This document shows positions 1-14,030 of a DNA stretch of 64,000 nt, one piece after another (position 1 is the first letter of the stretch; each line of letters begins with the position of its first letter). The notes beneath the pieces were generated by a model. That model had not been told where the DNA came from, searched no databases, and was given only the letters and a program-made list of their open reading frames with translations. Both the position numbers and the translations under genes were made by a program. The DNA comes from Cellulosilyticum ruminicola JCM 14822 (lineage in GTDB: Bacteria; Bacillota; Clostridia; Lachnospirales; Cellulosilyticaceae). The DNA lies in assembly GCF_001311925.1 (NCBI RefSeq), contig NZ_BBCG01000006.1, positions 47,294 through 111,293 on the forward strand, in the 5' to 3' direction.

Positions 1-402
1 TTTCATGTTGCTTAAGTTAATACGTGCGATAGCTTTCTTAAGTGCAATTTCTGCACGAGCTCTATCTACATTAACATCTTGCCCTTGAAGACGTTTTTCT
101 GCACGCTCTTTAGCTTTTCTTGCTCTTTCAACATCGATTTCATCAGCAAGTTCTGATGCATCTGTTAAAATAACAACTTTATCTATAGTTACTTCTGCAA
201 AACCACCTAATGTTGTTGCTTCCTTTTTAACACCATCTTGTGTATAAACAAGTTTGTTGTATCCAAGAAGAGCTACAACTGGTTCGTGGTCATATAATAC
301 ACCCATTTCCCCTTCTGTTGTGTTAAGGATCACTGATTCAACTTCTTCATCTAAAATTGAACGCATAGGTGTGATAATTTGAAGTCTCATTTTGTTTGCC
401 AT
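1..402 (-). CDS. atpC: F1 ATP synthase epsilon subunit (3' end outside window)
   Basis: This is the central-stalk epsilon subunit of F1, which couples rotation to catalysis and can inhibit ATP hydrolysis. The reading frame opens with MANKMRLQIITP at 402 behind a strong AGGAGG, and stays open for 134 codons to the window edge, so the stop lies just outside. The N-terminal beta-sandwich (residues about 1-85, with the motif GGFAEV) and the helical C-terminal hairpin rich in Arg/Lys/Glu/Ala (about 88-134) are both visible, so nearly the whole protein is present. It is the last visible gene of the atp operon, 16 bases after atpD. Confidence 0.95.
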   Translation of the reverse strand, partial: MANKMRLQIITPMRSILDEEVESVILNTTEGEMGVLYDHEPVVALLGYNKLVYTQDGVKKEATTLGGFAEVTIDKVVILTDASELADEIDVERARKAKERAEKRLQGQDVNVDRARAEIALKKAIARINLSNMK

Positions 403-418
403 AGCTTCTTCCTCCTAA

Positions 419-1810
<1,392 letters not shown>

Positions 1811-1833
1811 TTATTTGTTCACTCCTTTATTAC

Positions 1834-2703
1834 TTATTTGAGTGCTCCTGCCCCCGCTACGATTTCTGTTAATTCTTGTGTAATTGCTGCTTGTCTAGCA
1901 CGGTTGTATTGAATGCTTAATTTATCCATGATTTCTTGTGCATTTTCTGTTGCTGAATCCATGGCTGTCATTCTTGCTCCGTTTTCACTAGCACTAGCTT
2001 CACAAAGTGCCCCATAAATAACATCCGCTACATATCTTGGAATTACATATCCAAGTACAGCTTCTGGTGATGGTTCATAAATTAAAAGATCGCTTGGCTG
2101 ACTTGATTCACTTTCAGTTTTTGTTTCAATATTATTTATATCTAATGGTAAAAGGCGAACCATCTCTGGCTCTTGCTGAATAGTCGATTTAAAGTTTGTA
2201 TATGATAAATAAACTTCTCCAATTTCACCTTTTAAGAATTTATCTGTAATGTAGTCTGCAATTTCTTTTGCATCTCTGTAAGTTGGTTCTTCAGAGATAT
2301 CAACTACTTCTTTAGCTACTTCGTAACCTCTACTTTTGAATTGGTCTATACCTTTTTTACCAACAACCACTAAGTGTGATTTGGCTGCATCTTCGATGTG
2401 GCTCATTGTAAGCTTACAAATGTTAGCATTGTAACCACCACAAAGACCTTTGTCTGATGCTAAAGTAATAAATGCTTTAACATCAGAACCATTTGGTTTT
2501 AGGAAAGGAGAGCCTTGTCCTTTTGCATTTTGGGCAATAGACTGCATAGTAGAGAGTATCTTATTAAAAAAGGGTCTTGTTCTAAGAGCTGCCTCTTTGC
2601 TTTTATTAAGCTTAGAAGTAGCAACAAGATTCATAGCACTAGTGATTTTCTTTGTACTATCAATACTTCGGATTCGCCCTTTAATATCTTGTAAAGACGC
2701 CAT
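1834..2703 (-). CDS. atpG: F1 ATP synthase gamma subunit
   Basis: This is the rotating central shaft of F1. The 289-residue protein has the two long terminal helices that form the coiled-coil shaft: the N-terminal IKGRIRSIDSTKKITSAM and the C-terminal segment ending ITQELTEIVAGAGAL. Between them is the Rossmann-like middle domain with SDKGLCGGYNANI near residue 85. Length and gene order (between atpA and atpD) match the family. Spacing to atpA is 17 bases. Confidence 0.97.
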   Translation of the reverse strand: MASLQDIKGRIRSIDSTKKITSAMNLVATSKLNKSKEAALRTRPFFNKILSTMQSIAQNAKGQGSPFLKPNGSDVKAFITLASDKGLCGGYNANICKLTMSHIEDAAKSHLVVVGKKGIDQFKSRGYEVAKEVVDISEEPTYRDAKEIADYITDKFLKGEIGEVYLSYTNFKSTIQQEPEMVRLLPLDINNIETKTESESSQPSDLLIYEPSPEAVLGYVIPRYVADVIYGALCEASASENGARMTAMDSATENAQEIMDKLSIQYNRARQAAITQELTEIVAGAGALK

Positions 2704-2720
2704 CTACTCACCCCTTTAAA

Positions 2721-4781
<2,061 letters not shown>

Positions 4782-4794
<13 letters not shown>

Positions 4795-5333
4795 TGTACA
4801 TCCCCCATCTCCTTAATAATTTCATCAATTATTTCATTATGTTTTTGTTCATCAAGCGAAACTGCAACAAATTTACTAGCCATGAGTGTAGACACCTCAA
4901 TCATTTGTTGTTTCATTTCATCTTTAACACGTTCTTGTTCAAGTTTCATATCATTTAAAGCTTTTTGTTTGATAGCTTCTGCTTCCGCTCTACCTTCAGC
5001 AATGATTTGTTCTTCTCTAGCAAGCGCTTTAGCTCTTGCTTCTTTAAGAATTGCATCTGATTCAACTTGAATTTCTGCTAATTTTTTGTCATATTGACCT
5101 TTTAATTTAACAGCATCTGCTTTTGAAGCTCTAGCTTCATCGATATCTTTTGCAATGCCATTTTTTCTCTTTTCCAGGAACTCTGTCATAGGTTTAAATA
5201 AGAGTTTTGATAAAATCACAATAATGATTAATGTAGAAATCCATTGTAATCCTAAGTCCCAAAGTAACTGCATATCAAATCCGATAATTCTTCCTGGTTC
5301 AGCTGCTAATACAGTAATGAATGATGTATTCAA
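4782..5333 (-). CDS. atpF: Fo ATP synthase b subunit
   Basis: This is the peripheral-stalk subunit. It has one N-terminal membrane helix (about residues 27-48, LQWISTLIIIVILSKLLFKP) followed by a long charged helix rich in Ala/Glu/Lys that dimerises and reaches up to delta and alpha. Length (183 residues) is normal. The short periplasmic N-terminus with FDMQLLWDL fits the family. There is one b gene, so the stalk is probably a homodimer. Confidence 0.96.
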
Positions 5334-5384
5334 AGGGAAAGTCCCTCCTTTCTATGTCGATGTCAAAACTAATTCTTATATTAA

Positions 5385-6506
<1,122 letters not shown>

Positions 6507-6517
6507 TCACTTCCTTT

Positions 6518-7216
6518 CTACTCCATAGCGCCTGACACAAATGTCATACTAAGCATTACAAAGATAAATGCTTGTAATGAACCAGCAAAGATATCAAAAT
6601 ACATGTGTAATGCTGCTGGAACACCTATGAGTGTGAGGAACCAAGGAAACATAGCATATACTAAGCCCATAATAATTGTTCCACCTAAAATATTACCAAA
6701 TAAACGGAAACTAAGTGAAATTGGTGTTGCAATCTCACCGATGATATTAATTGGTAATAAGAATGGAAAAGGCTCTACTAAGAACTTAAAGTATCCAGGT
6801 CCTTTAGCTTTAACACCAAATCCATGAATCATGAAGAAAGTTGTTAAGGCGAATGCCAATGTTGTTGCAAAGTCAGCTGTTGGTGGTCTAAGCCCTACTA
6901 AGCCAGATAAGTTACAAATTATGATAAAGATAAATAATGGTCCGTAAAAGGTTGCGAAACCTTTATTTTGTTTACCCATTGTACTCACTGTAAAGTTATT
7001 AAGTGAATCTACAAGTGTTTCTACCAAGTTTTGTAATTTTGTATCTGGAACTTCTTTGAAATTCTTAATTTTCGCTCTAACAACAAGTGCAAAAATTATA
7101 AGTGCAGCCATGATCACCCAAGTGTTTACATGTGTTTGTGTAATTCCTAGAGTCTGTCCATTAACTTCAAAAAGTGGTATTAGGGTTTGTGAACCAAAGT
7201 CTAAGTTTTCTCCCAT
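6518..7216 (-). CDS. atpB: Fo ATP synthase a subunit
   Basis: This membrane stator subunit forms the ion half-channels beside the c-ring. The 232-residue protein has five to six predicted membrane helices. The essential arginine is in ISLSFRLFGNILGG near residue 175, and the conserved last helix has IFAGSLQAFIFVMLSMTF. It follows atpI and precedes the fused c gene by 20 bases, the standard order in the operon. Confidence 0.97.
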   Translation of the reverse strand: MGENLDFGSQTLIPLFEVNGQTLGITQTHVNTWVIMAALIIFALVVRAKIKNFKEVPDTKLQNLVETLVDSLNNFTVSTMGKQNKGFATFYGPLFIFIIICNLSGLVGLRPPTADFATTLAFALTTFFMIHGFGVKAKGPGYFKFLVEPFPFLLPINIIGEIATPISLSFRLFGNILGGTIIMGLVYAMFPWFLTLIGVPAALHMYFDIFAGSLQAFIFVMLSMTFVSGAME

Positions 7217-7295
7217 CTGCTTACACTCCTTTCCATCAAAATATATATTGCAAACATGCCAAATGGCCTGTTATTGCCTATTTAAATTTTTCAAA

Positions 7296-7670
7296 TTATT
7301 TTTGCCTCTTTTTCATCCAAATTGTAGCATATGCTCCAATTTTCATTGATAAAAGACCAAAAAATACACCTAGTAAACTTATGCTTGATTCTAATGCTGC
7401 TATAATAAGTACTATAGCTGTTAAACCATATCTCAACATGTATTGCATATTCATATAATTTTTAGCTTTTGCTGGTGATAATAAAATTGCCTTACCAATA
7501 GTTTTCTCCATAAGCTTTAATTTTAACAAAGAAAATATTAATCCGAAGGCAAGCCCTAATGTCCAGCTCATCTTATTTGACACTATAAATATACCAATAA
7601 TATAAACAAGTACTGAGAATGTTATCATAGCCATAGGTATAAATTTTTTTTCAAAAGCTACTTTATTCAT
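7296..7670 (-). CDS. atpI: ATP synthase assembly protein I (AtpI/UncI family)
   Basis: A 124-residue protein with four predicted membrane helices and a basic C-terminus (WMKKRQK). It fits the weakly conserved AtpI family, which helps c-ring assembly and, with AtpZ, has been linked to Mg2+/Ca2+ uptake in alkaliphilic Bacillus. Identification rests on the four-helix pattern and on its place directly upstream of atpB. Its start overlaps the end of the preceding atpZ-like gene by 8 bases. Confidence 0.8.
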   Translation of the reverse strand: MNKVAFEKKFIPMAMITFSVLVYIIGIFIVSNKMSWTLGLAFGLIFSLLKLKLMEKTIGKAILLSPAKAKNYMNMQYMLRYGLTAIVLIIAALESSISLLGVFFGLLSMKIGAYATIWMKKRQK

Positions 7671-7902
7671 GTTTATCCTCTTTTTTATTTTGTCTTTTAA
7701 TTTCTTTTCTTACATGAAAAAATAAATTTCTAAAGGCTCCAGCTACTCCTAAAAGTATAAAAATAATTATAAACAATGGTGCTGTGTTTAACTTCTTATC
7801 TAAAAGTTCCCCGACTACTGTACAAATTAAAATAGGTGTAATCATCGTGAAACCTAATTGAGAAATTAAACTTATGTATCTAGCCCATGCTCCCATTTTC
7901 AC
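7663..7902 (-). CDS. atpZ: AtpZ/AtpI-like small membrane protein, first gene of atp operon
   Basis: A 79-residue protein with two membrane helices around a short loop and a charged tail (KEIKRQNKKEDKHE). This is the pattern of the F0F1-ATPase-associated AtpZ family (ATPase_gene1). The start is GTG at 7902: AAAGGGGTG lies 6 bases upstream, while the in-frame ATG two codons later would be too far from it. It is the promoter-proximal gene of the atp operon. The precise role is uncertain. Confidence 0.75.
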   Translation of the reverse strand: MKMGAWARYISLISQLGFTMITPILICTVVGELLDKKLNTAPLFIIIFILLGVAGAFRNLFFHVRKEIKRQNKKEDKHE

Positions 7903-7957
7903 AATTTACACCCCTTTATATCATCTAATTATTAAATAAATATCTTGTACTTTTTAC

Positions 7958-7984
7958 TTTATAGCACTTTATGCAAAATTTCAA
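7958..7984 (-). promoter_or_regulatory. Likely promoter of the atp operon
   Basis: On the minus strand TTGAAA (7984-7979) is followed after 15 bases by TATAAA (7963-7958), the latter preceded by TG to make an extended -10 (TGCTATAAA). The short spacer is offset by the extended -10. It lies about 55 bases upstream of the atpZ start. Confidence 0.45.
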
Positions 7985-8103
7985 GCATTAACCATTTTAC
8001 CACAATTAATCATTTTTTTACATTTAAAATTTATTTTAGTAGTTTTTGTGCATTTTTATCATGCATCTAAACTACAATTATATATATTTTTTGTAAAATA
8101 TTT

Positions 8104-8145
8104 AAAGATAAGGCTACTCATATAATTATTTGTAGCCTTATCTTT
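8104..8145 (-). terminator. Terminator of wecB
   Basis: A perfect 14-bp stem (8104-8117 with 8132-8145) and 14-base loop follow the wecB stop codon on the minus strand. The tract after it is AT-rich rather than a pure T-run. Confidence 0.7.
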
Positions 8146-8170
8146 CCTCAACTTTACTATTTTATACACT

Positions 8171-9322
8171 TTATACAATATAATCTTTAGGTCTTGATAC
8201 TTCTTTACCAAAATTATGACAAATAGCATCTACAATACGTTTAGACGCATTTCCATCACCAAATGGATTTTTAGCAATCGCCATTTGATGATACATTTCA
8301 TCATCTGTTAAAAGTTCTTTTGTTAAATTATAAATAGTTTCTTTTTCAATACCTGCAAGTTTTAATGTTCCTGCTGCTATACCTTCTGGTCTTTCCGTTA
8401 CATTACGAAGTACAAGAACTGGTTTGCCAAGTGATGGTACTTCTTCTTGTAATCCGCCTGAATCTGTAAGTACAAGATATGAGCGTTTCATCAGGTTATG
8501 CATATCTTTGAGGTCAAGTGGTTCTACTAAATGAACGCGTTCCATATTTCCAAGAATATCGTATACGACATCTTTTACAATTGGATTTTTATGAACAGCA
8601 TAAACTAACTCTATATCTTGATTTTCAAGTACAATTTGACGTACTGCTTCACAAATATTTTGAAGTGGTTCGCCCCAGTTTTCTCTTCTATGTGCAGTCA
8701 TTGTAATCACACGTTTATTGGCGTAGTCAATATCATTGAGTTCGTCAACCGTGAATGTATACTCTTCTTCTACAGTTGTTGCCAATGCATCAATTACTGT
8801 ATTACCTGTTACAAATATGCTATTTTCATCTACTGCTTCTTTTAATAAGTTTTCTTTTGCAAGTGCAGTTGGTGAGAAGTGAAGGTCCGCAAGTGAACCT
8901 GTTAGTTTTCTATTCATTTCTTCTGGAAATGGTTCATATTTATTATATGTCCTAAGCCCTGCTTCTACATGTCCTACTTTAATTTGTTTGTAGAAGGCTG
9001 CAAGTGCTGCAGCGAAAGAGGTTGTTGTGTCGCCATGAACAAGTACGATATCTGGTTTAGATTCTTCTAATACTTCATCTAAACCTTCTAATACTTTTGT
9101 CGTTACACCTGTGAGTGTTTGTCTTTGTTTCATGATGTCTAAATCATAATCTGGTTTGATATTAAATAGTTCTAAAACTTGATCTAACATCTCACGATGT
9201 TGTGCTGTTACACACACTACATTTTCTATATTAACATTTTTTTCCAATTCCTTAACAAGTGGTGCCATTTTTACTGCTTCTGGCCTAGTACCAAACACAC
9301 TCATTACTTTTATCTTCTTCAT
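8171..9322 (-). CDS. wecB: UDP-N-acetylglucosamine 2-epimerase (non-hydrolysing)
   Basis: The enzyme interconverts UDP-GlcNAc and UDP-ManNAc, a precursor of teichoic-acid linkage units and capsule. The 383-residue length is typical. Motifs include FGTRPEAVKMAPL at the N-terminus, MTAHRRENWGEPL near residue 210 and TDSGGLQEEVPSLGKP near 285, followed by RNVTERPEG. The gene is called mnaA in Bacillus. It stands alone between its terminator and metH (stop at 9431). tagO at 46.6 kb could use the same wall-polymer pathway. Confidence 0.95.
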   Translation of the reverse strand: MKKIKVMSVFGTRPEAVKMAPLVKELEKNVNIENVVCVTAQHREMLDQVLELFNIKPDYDLDIMKQRQTLTGVTTKVLEGLDEVLEESKPDIVLVHGDTTTSFAAALAAFYKQIKVGHVEAGLRTYNKYEPFPEEMNRKLTGSLADLHFSPTALAKENLLKEAVDENSIFVTGNTVIDALATTVEEEYTFTVDELNDIDYANKRVITMTAHRRENWGEPLQNICEAVRQIVLENQDIELVYAVHKNPIVKDVVYDILGNMERVHLVEPLDLKDMHNLMKRSYLVLTDSGGLQEEVPSLGKPVLVLRNVTERPEGIAAGTLKLAGIEKETIYNLTKELLTDDEMYHQMAIAKNPFGDGNASKRIVDAICHNFGKEVSRPKDYIV

Positions 9323-9430
9323 CTGTGTTGCTCCTCTTTATTTTTTTGTGCAATTTTTTCTTTTATTTCATTTATTTGCCATAGTACTAATTTATACTAC
9401 TTCTACTTTAAAATCAAATACAACCTATAG

Positions 9431-11827
9431 TTATTTCTGATTTTCTACTAAATCTGTAGCAATTCTGACCGTTTCCATAGCATCATTCGCATAAAAGTCT
9501 GCTTCTACATATTGAGCTAATTCTTCTGTAAGAACTGCACCACCTACAATGACCTTTACATCATTAAAGTTTTTTCTTATAGCTTCAATTGTTTCCTTCA
9601 TACTTGCTACTGTTGTTGTCATTAGTGCACTTAAACCTACAATTTTTATATCCCATTTTTCTATTGCTTCTATAACTTTTTCTGTTGGCACGTCTTTTCC
9701 TAAATCAACTACCTCAAAATTATAGTTTTCCATAATAACTTTAACAATATTCTTGCCAATATCATGAATGTCACCATAAACTGTGGCTAAAATAACTTTT
9801 GTTTTAGATGTCTTTTCATTATTATTTGCATCTGCTACCATCTCTTTTTGGAGACGTTCAAAAGCTGATTTAGCTGATTCCGCTGATTTAATAAGTTGTG
9901 GTAAGAAAATCTTTTGTGCTTCATAGAGCTTCCCTACTTCATCAAGAGCTGGTACAATATGTTTTTCTATTATTTCTAAAGCTGATTTAGATTCAAGAAG
10001 TATATTTACTTCTTCTCTAGCTTCTTCTTTTAGTCCTTTACGAATAGCTTCTTCTATGGACATACGTCCACCATTCTGAGCTGTTTTGACTTCAGTAGTT
10101 TCCACATTTGAATATTTTTCAATATAGTTTTTTGAGTTCACATCTTTTCCCATTAATACTCTAAATGCTGCGATAGCTTCCATCATTCCAGTATCACCAG
10201 GGTTCATAATTGGTGCATCCAAGCCTTGCATTAAAGCAGCTGTTAACATTGTTTTATTAATAATTGGACGGTTAGGTAGACCAAATGAAACATTACTTAC
10301 ACCTAATACTGTTTTTACACCTAACTCTTCTTTTACAAGTCTTACAGCTTTGAGCGTTTCTTTAACTAACTCTTGTTGTGCTGATGCAGTTACTACAAGA
10401 CAGTCAATAAAAATATTTTCTTTTGCAATACCTATTTCTAATGCGGCATTTACAATTTTTTTAGCAACTTCTAGTCTTTCTTCTGCTGTTTCTGGAATAC
10501 CTCTTTCATCTAACGTTAATCCAAGTATACATGCACCATATTTCTTAGCAATTGGCAAAATGGCTTCTAAGCTTGATGCTTTGCCATTTACTGAGTTAAT
10601 AAGTGGTTTCCCATTATAAATACGACAAGCCTTTTCTAAAGCTTCTGTATTAGAAGAATCTATTTGGAGTGGTAAGTTGATTACACCTTGAACTTCCATA
10701 ACTGCTCTTTTAAGCATTGAAACTTCATCAATATCAGGAAGCCCCATATTAACATCTAATACATGTGCCCCTTGTTCTTGTTGCTTAATTGCTTCGCGAA
10801 GTACATAATCCATATCTTCTCGTCTAAGTGCTGCTTGAAGCATTTTCTTACCAGTTGGATTTAGTCTTTCACCGATTACTACTGTGTCATCAAAGTAAAC
10901 AGCTTGTGAAGCACTACAAATACCCGTCCTTTTAGGAATGTTAGGTTTTATGTAGGTAGATGTCTTAACTTGTTCAACCATTTTTGCAATATAATCTGGA
11001 GTTGTACCACAACATCCACCTAATATTAGAACACCCATTTTGGCAAACTCTAATCCATACTCTGCAAATTCATTTGATGTAATATCATAGTGCATTTTTC
11101 CTTCTTCCATTATTGGAAGGCCTGCATTAGGTTGTACCATTACAGGAATATGGGCTGTTTGTACTATTTTTTCTACAATAGACTTAAGTTGTTTAGGTCC
11201 TAGTGAGCAATTGACACCTAAAGCATCCACACCAAGCCCTTCTAGTGTTAAAATCATTGATTCAATACTTGTTCCAAAGAATGTTCTACCATTTTCTTCA
11301 AAACTCATTGTCGCAAAAATAGGTAATTTAGTATTTTCTTTAGCCGCTAAAATACCTGCTTTAAGCTCATAAATATCTGTAAATGTTTCAAATAAAATTA
11401 CATCACATCCAGCTTTTTCACCAGCTATAACTTGTTCTTTAAATACATCATAAAGTTCATCAAAAGTTATATCTCCTACTGGTTCTAACATTTTCCCTGT
11501 TGAACCAATGTCTAATGCAATATATGCATTAGGAAAATCTTCTTTTGCTTTCTTGGCAATTCCTACTGCTTTCATAATCATTTCTTCTACAGTGTAATCT
11601 GTATGTTCTAATTTATAACGGTTTGCTCCAAATGTGTTTGTACTAATGAAATTACTCCCTGCAAGTAGATATGATCTATGAATTTCTTCAATAACTTCTG
11701 AATGTGTTATATTGAACATTTCTGGTACTTCCCCAAGTTTTAAACCACGATTTTGGAGAACTGTCCCCATAGCACCATCAAAATATAAATGTGTATTTCC
11801 TAAAATATTACAATCCACAACTGTCAC
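9431..11827 (-). CDS. metH: Cobalamin-dependent methionine synthase, lacking the reactivation domain
   Basis: It transfers the methyl group of methyltetrahydrofolate to homocysteine through methylcobalamin. Domains in order: homocysteine-binding barrel (about 1-290) with zinc cysteines in GVNCSLGP and GGCCGTTPDYI; pterin-binding barrel (about 310-570, starting VIGERLNPTG); B12 cap and Rossmann-type B12 domain (about 590-795) with the cobalt-ligand motif GDIHDIGKN. At 798 residues it lacks the C-terminal S-adenosylmethionine reactivation domain of the 1200-residue enzymes. A separate activation-like gene overlaps its start by 20 bases, which explains this. metF lies upstream in the same operon. 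Confidence 0.96.
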   Translation of the reverse strand: MTVVDCNILGNTHLYFDGAMGTVLQNRGLKLGEVPEMFNITHSEVIEEIHRSYLLAGSNFISTNTFGANRYKLEHTDYTVEEMIMKAVGIAKKAKEDFPNAYIALDIGSTGKMLEPVGDITFDELYDVFKEQVIAGEKAGCDVILFETFTDIYELKAGILAAKENTKLPIFATMSFEENGRTFFGTSIESMILTLEGLGVDALGVNCSLGPKQLKSIVEKIVQTAHIPVMVQPNAGLPIMEEGKMHYDITSNEFAEYGLEFAKMGVLILGGCCGTTPDYIAKMVEQVKTSTYIKPNIPKRTGICSASQAVYFDDTVVIGERLNPTGKKMLQAALRREDMDYVLREAIKQQEQGAHVLDVNMGLPDIDEVSMLKRAVMEVQGVINLPLQIDSSNTEALEKACRIYNGKPLINSVNGKASSLEAILPIAKKYGACILGLTLDERGIPETAEERLEVAKKIVNAALEIGIAKENIFIDCLVVTASAQQELVKETLKAVRLVKEELGVKTVLGVSNVSFGLPNRPIINKTMLTAALMQGLDAPIMNPGDTGMMEAIAAFRVLMGKDVNSKNYIEKYSNVETTEVKTAQNGGRMSIEEAIRKGLKEEAREEVNILLESKSALEIIEKHIVPALDEVGKLYEAQKIFLPQLIKSAESAKSAFERLQKEMVADANNNEKTSKTKVILATVYGDIHDIGKNIVKVIMENYNFEVVDLGKDVPTEKVIEAIEKWDIKIVGLSALMTTTVASMKETIEAIRKNFNDVKVIVGGAVLTEELAQYVEADFYANDAMETVRIATDLVENQK

Positions 11828-12473
11828 CTCTTTTTCTATAGCTGCATGTTTTCACTAAATTACATGTGCCACATGATTTTTGTCTTTTTTCTTTTTGATT
11901 TGAAATTCCTACAATAGCTGTAATGGATTTTGTAGGAACTAACATATTGGTTCTAGTTAATGTAAGTCCTATTTTCTTCTCAGTTTGAAGTACATTTAAA
12001 AATGGCCTTTGTGCTTTTAAAGGTACATTTCCATAACCAGGGCTAAATCGCATAGTAAAAAATTCACCTTCTTTTAAACTTTTCATTAGCTCCTGTTCAT
12101 GTTCATCACATACTTTATCTATGAATACTGAAGCACAAGAATCTAATATCATAGCATCTAGCATATCTAAACGTTGCTTGATACCTATTTGTCTATCTAC
12201 TTCTTGTCCTAATGTAACGGCCATAATATAACATGATTTAGCATTTCTCAATAGTCTCGCAAGATCACTACTTTCTACTTTTAATGCTGTATTTTCAAAA
12301 ATAACCTCATCACCATTTAAACTAATATTTAATTTATGCGAGATTGCTTTAGGTTTAGCAATGTGTTCTATTAGCTCATAAGCTTCTTCTACTTTTCTGA
12401 TTATTTCTTTATTGGCTTGTTCCATAGGCATACCTATATATCTTAAGGCATCTTTCAACATAATATGCGTCAT
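11808..12473 (-). CDS. Stand-alone methionine synthase activation-domain protein
   Basis: The 221-residue protein resembles the reactivation domain normally fused to MetH, shown by RFSPGYGNVPL, the segment that precedes the S-adenosylmethionine site in that domain. It presumably re-methylates oxidised cobalamin on the short MetH encoded next to it. It ends in a cysteine cluster (CGTCNLVKTCSYRKRGDSCG), which could bind an Fe-S cluster or metal and is seen in clostridial versions. It overlaps metH by 20 bases and follows metF by 28 bases, so coupled expression is expected. Confidence 0.85.
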   Translation of the reverse strand: MTHIMLKDALRYIGMPMEQANKEIIRKVEEAYELIEHIAKPKAISHKLNISLNGDEVIFENTALKVESSDLARLLRNAKSCYIMAVTLGQEVDRQIGIKQRLDMLDAMILDSCASVFIDKVCDEHEQELMKSLKEGEFFTMRFSPGYGNVPLKAQRPFLNVLQTEKKIGLTLTRTNMLVPTKSITAIVGISNQKEKRQKSCGTCNLVKTCSYRKRGDSCGL

Positions 12474-12501
12474 TTAATTCCCTTCTTTTCTACTATAAAA
12501 T

Positions 12502-13401
12502 CTATACTCTTTTTACTTTAAGTGCATATAATATTCCTCTAATATTTTCCATAATACGTTTAGCTGTATCTGGCTGATTCATTGTATAAAGATGAATTCC
12601 ATCTACTCCATGTGCTAAAAGATCAATAATTTGCCCTGTTGCATAAGTAATACCAGCTTCTTTCATAGCAAGACTATTATGTCCATAAGCTTTTACAAAG
12701 CTTTGTACACTTTCTGGAAGAGTTGCACCACACATAGAAATCATGCGATCTACTTGTTTTGCAGAAGTAAGTGGCATAATTCCTGCAATAATTGGTACAT
12801 CTATACCTAATCCCCTCGCTTTGTTACAAAAACTGTAGAAATCATCATTATTAAAGAAAAGCTGTGTAATCAGTGCATCTGAGCCGCACTCTACTTTATG
12901 TTTTAAAAATTTCAAGTCCTCTTCCATACTATAAGCTTCAATATGTTTATTAGGATAACATGCGCCTAATACATTAAAATCATAATTTTCTTTTATATAC
13001 TTTGTTAATTCTGAAGCATGTTTAAAATCTCCAAGTATTGCTTCATCATTTAAATCACCACGCATGGCTAAAATATTTTCAACACCTTTGTCTTTTAACT
13101 CTTTTAGAATTTGGTCCATGTCTTCTATTTTGCTACCTACACAAGTTAAGTGTGCTAGTGCTGGAATGTTATATTTCATTTGAATAGCAGATGCTATTTC
13201 TACTGTATTATCCCTACTACTGCCACCAGCTCCATAAGTTACGCTAATGAAGTCTGGTGATAAACTAGCAAGTGCATCGATAGTACCAAAGATACCATCT
13301 AAATCTACTTTCCCTTTAGGTGGGAAAATCTCAAAAGAAAATGTTGGGCGAACCCTTTGACCTAGATTTTTTTTAACATAATAAATCTCCCTCTTTATCA
13401 T
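12502..13401 (-). CDS. metF: 5,10-methylenetetrahydrofolate reductase
   Basis: The flavoenzyme makes methyltetrahydrofolate for MetH. Motifs are FSFEIFPPKG at the N-terminus, ISVTYGAGGSSRDNT near residue 55 and AHLTCVG near 80. Length is about 299 residues. The start is unclear. The in-frame ATG at 13401 has no ribosome binding site. A second ATG eight codons on has an excellent one (AAAGAGGGAG), but it is out of frame by one base because of an A8 run (T8 at 13367-13374 on the plus strand). One more A would give MLKKNLGQRVRPTF. It follows mpg by 4 bases. Confidence 0.93.
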   Translation of the reverse strand: MIKREIYYVKKNLGQRVRPTFSFEIFPPKGKVDLDGIFGTIDALASLSPDFISVTYGAGGSSRDNTVEIASAIQMKYNIPALAHLTCVGSKIEDMDQILKELKDKGVENILAMRGDLNDEAILGDFKHASELTKYIKENYDFNVLGACYPNKHIEAYSMEEDLKFLKHKVECGSDALITQLFFNNDDFYSFCNKARGLGIDVPIIAGIMPLTSAKQVDRMISMCGATLPESVQSFVKAYGHNSLAMKEAGITYATGQIIDLLAHGVDGIHLYTMNQPDTAKRIMENIRGILYALKVKRV

Positions 13402-13405
13402 TGAA

Positions 13406-14014
13406 TCATTCTTTTTTTAATACTGAAACAAAAGAATTTTCTCGTATATAAAAACGCCACTCTACATTTTGATATTCTTCAGCATAAGGTATGTTAATTC
13501 GCTTATCTGCTACAATATCGGTGCACATTGGTGCTTCTTCTATCCATAATTCACCTTTTCCTAAAACTGATGTTGCATTAAGTGTTTTATCTATTTTCAT
13601 TGCTTTGCATAGTTTACCTGGACCATTTGTCAAATCTTCTATCTTTTTAGATCGAACATTTCTATTTGCTCTTGCAAATCCAATACTCTTTTCATCCATA
13701 GGTTCTACTGCTCTTATGAGTACTCCTTGAGGCGTATCCTTAACATTAGTAACAATATTAAGACAGTTATACATACCATAGATTAAGTAAATATAAGTAA
13801 TACCGCCTTCTTCAAACATAGGTGCTGTACGTGGCGTCTTTTTTCCAGCATAAGCATGGGCACCTTTATCATCTTTACCCATGTAGGCCTCAGTTTCTAC
13901 TATTTTAAAACGATATTCTTCCTCTTCTATACGCCTTACTAGGATTTTCCCTAGTAAGTCTCTTGCAACTTTGATGCTCTCCCTTATATAGAAGTCTTTT
14001 TTTACTATACTCAT
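13406..14014 (-). CDS. mpg: 3-methyladenine DNA glycosylase (AAG/MPG family)
   Basis: This base-excision repair enzyme removes alkylated purines. The 202-residue protein has the catalytic glutamate in KIVETEAYMG (near residue 40), the YIYLIYGMYNCLNIV strand that contains the intercalating tyrosine region, and LTNGPGKLCKAM near 130. Length matches bacterial members. It lies 16 bases after the yihY-like gene and 4 bases before metF, so it is cotranscribed with the methionine genes although no functional link is obvious. Confidence 0.95.
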   Translation of the reverse strand: MSIVKKDFYIRESIKVARDLLGKILVRRIEEEEYRFKIVETEAYMGKDDKGAHAYAGKKTPRTAPMFEEGGITYIYLIYGMYNCLNIVTNVKDTPQGVLIRAVEPMDEKSIGFARANRNVRSKKIEDLTNGPGKLCKAMKIDKTLNATSVLGKGELWIEEAPMCTDIVADKRINIPYAEEYQNVEWRFYIRENSFVSVLKKE

Positions 14015-14030
14015 GCGTACACTTCCTTGC

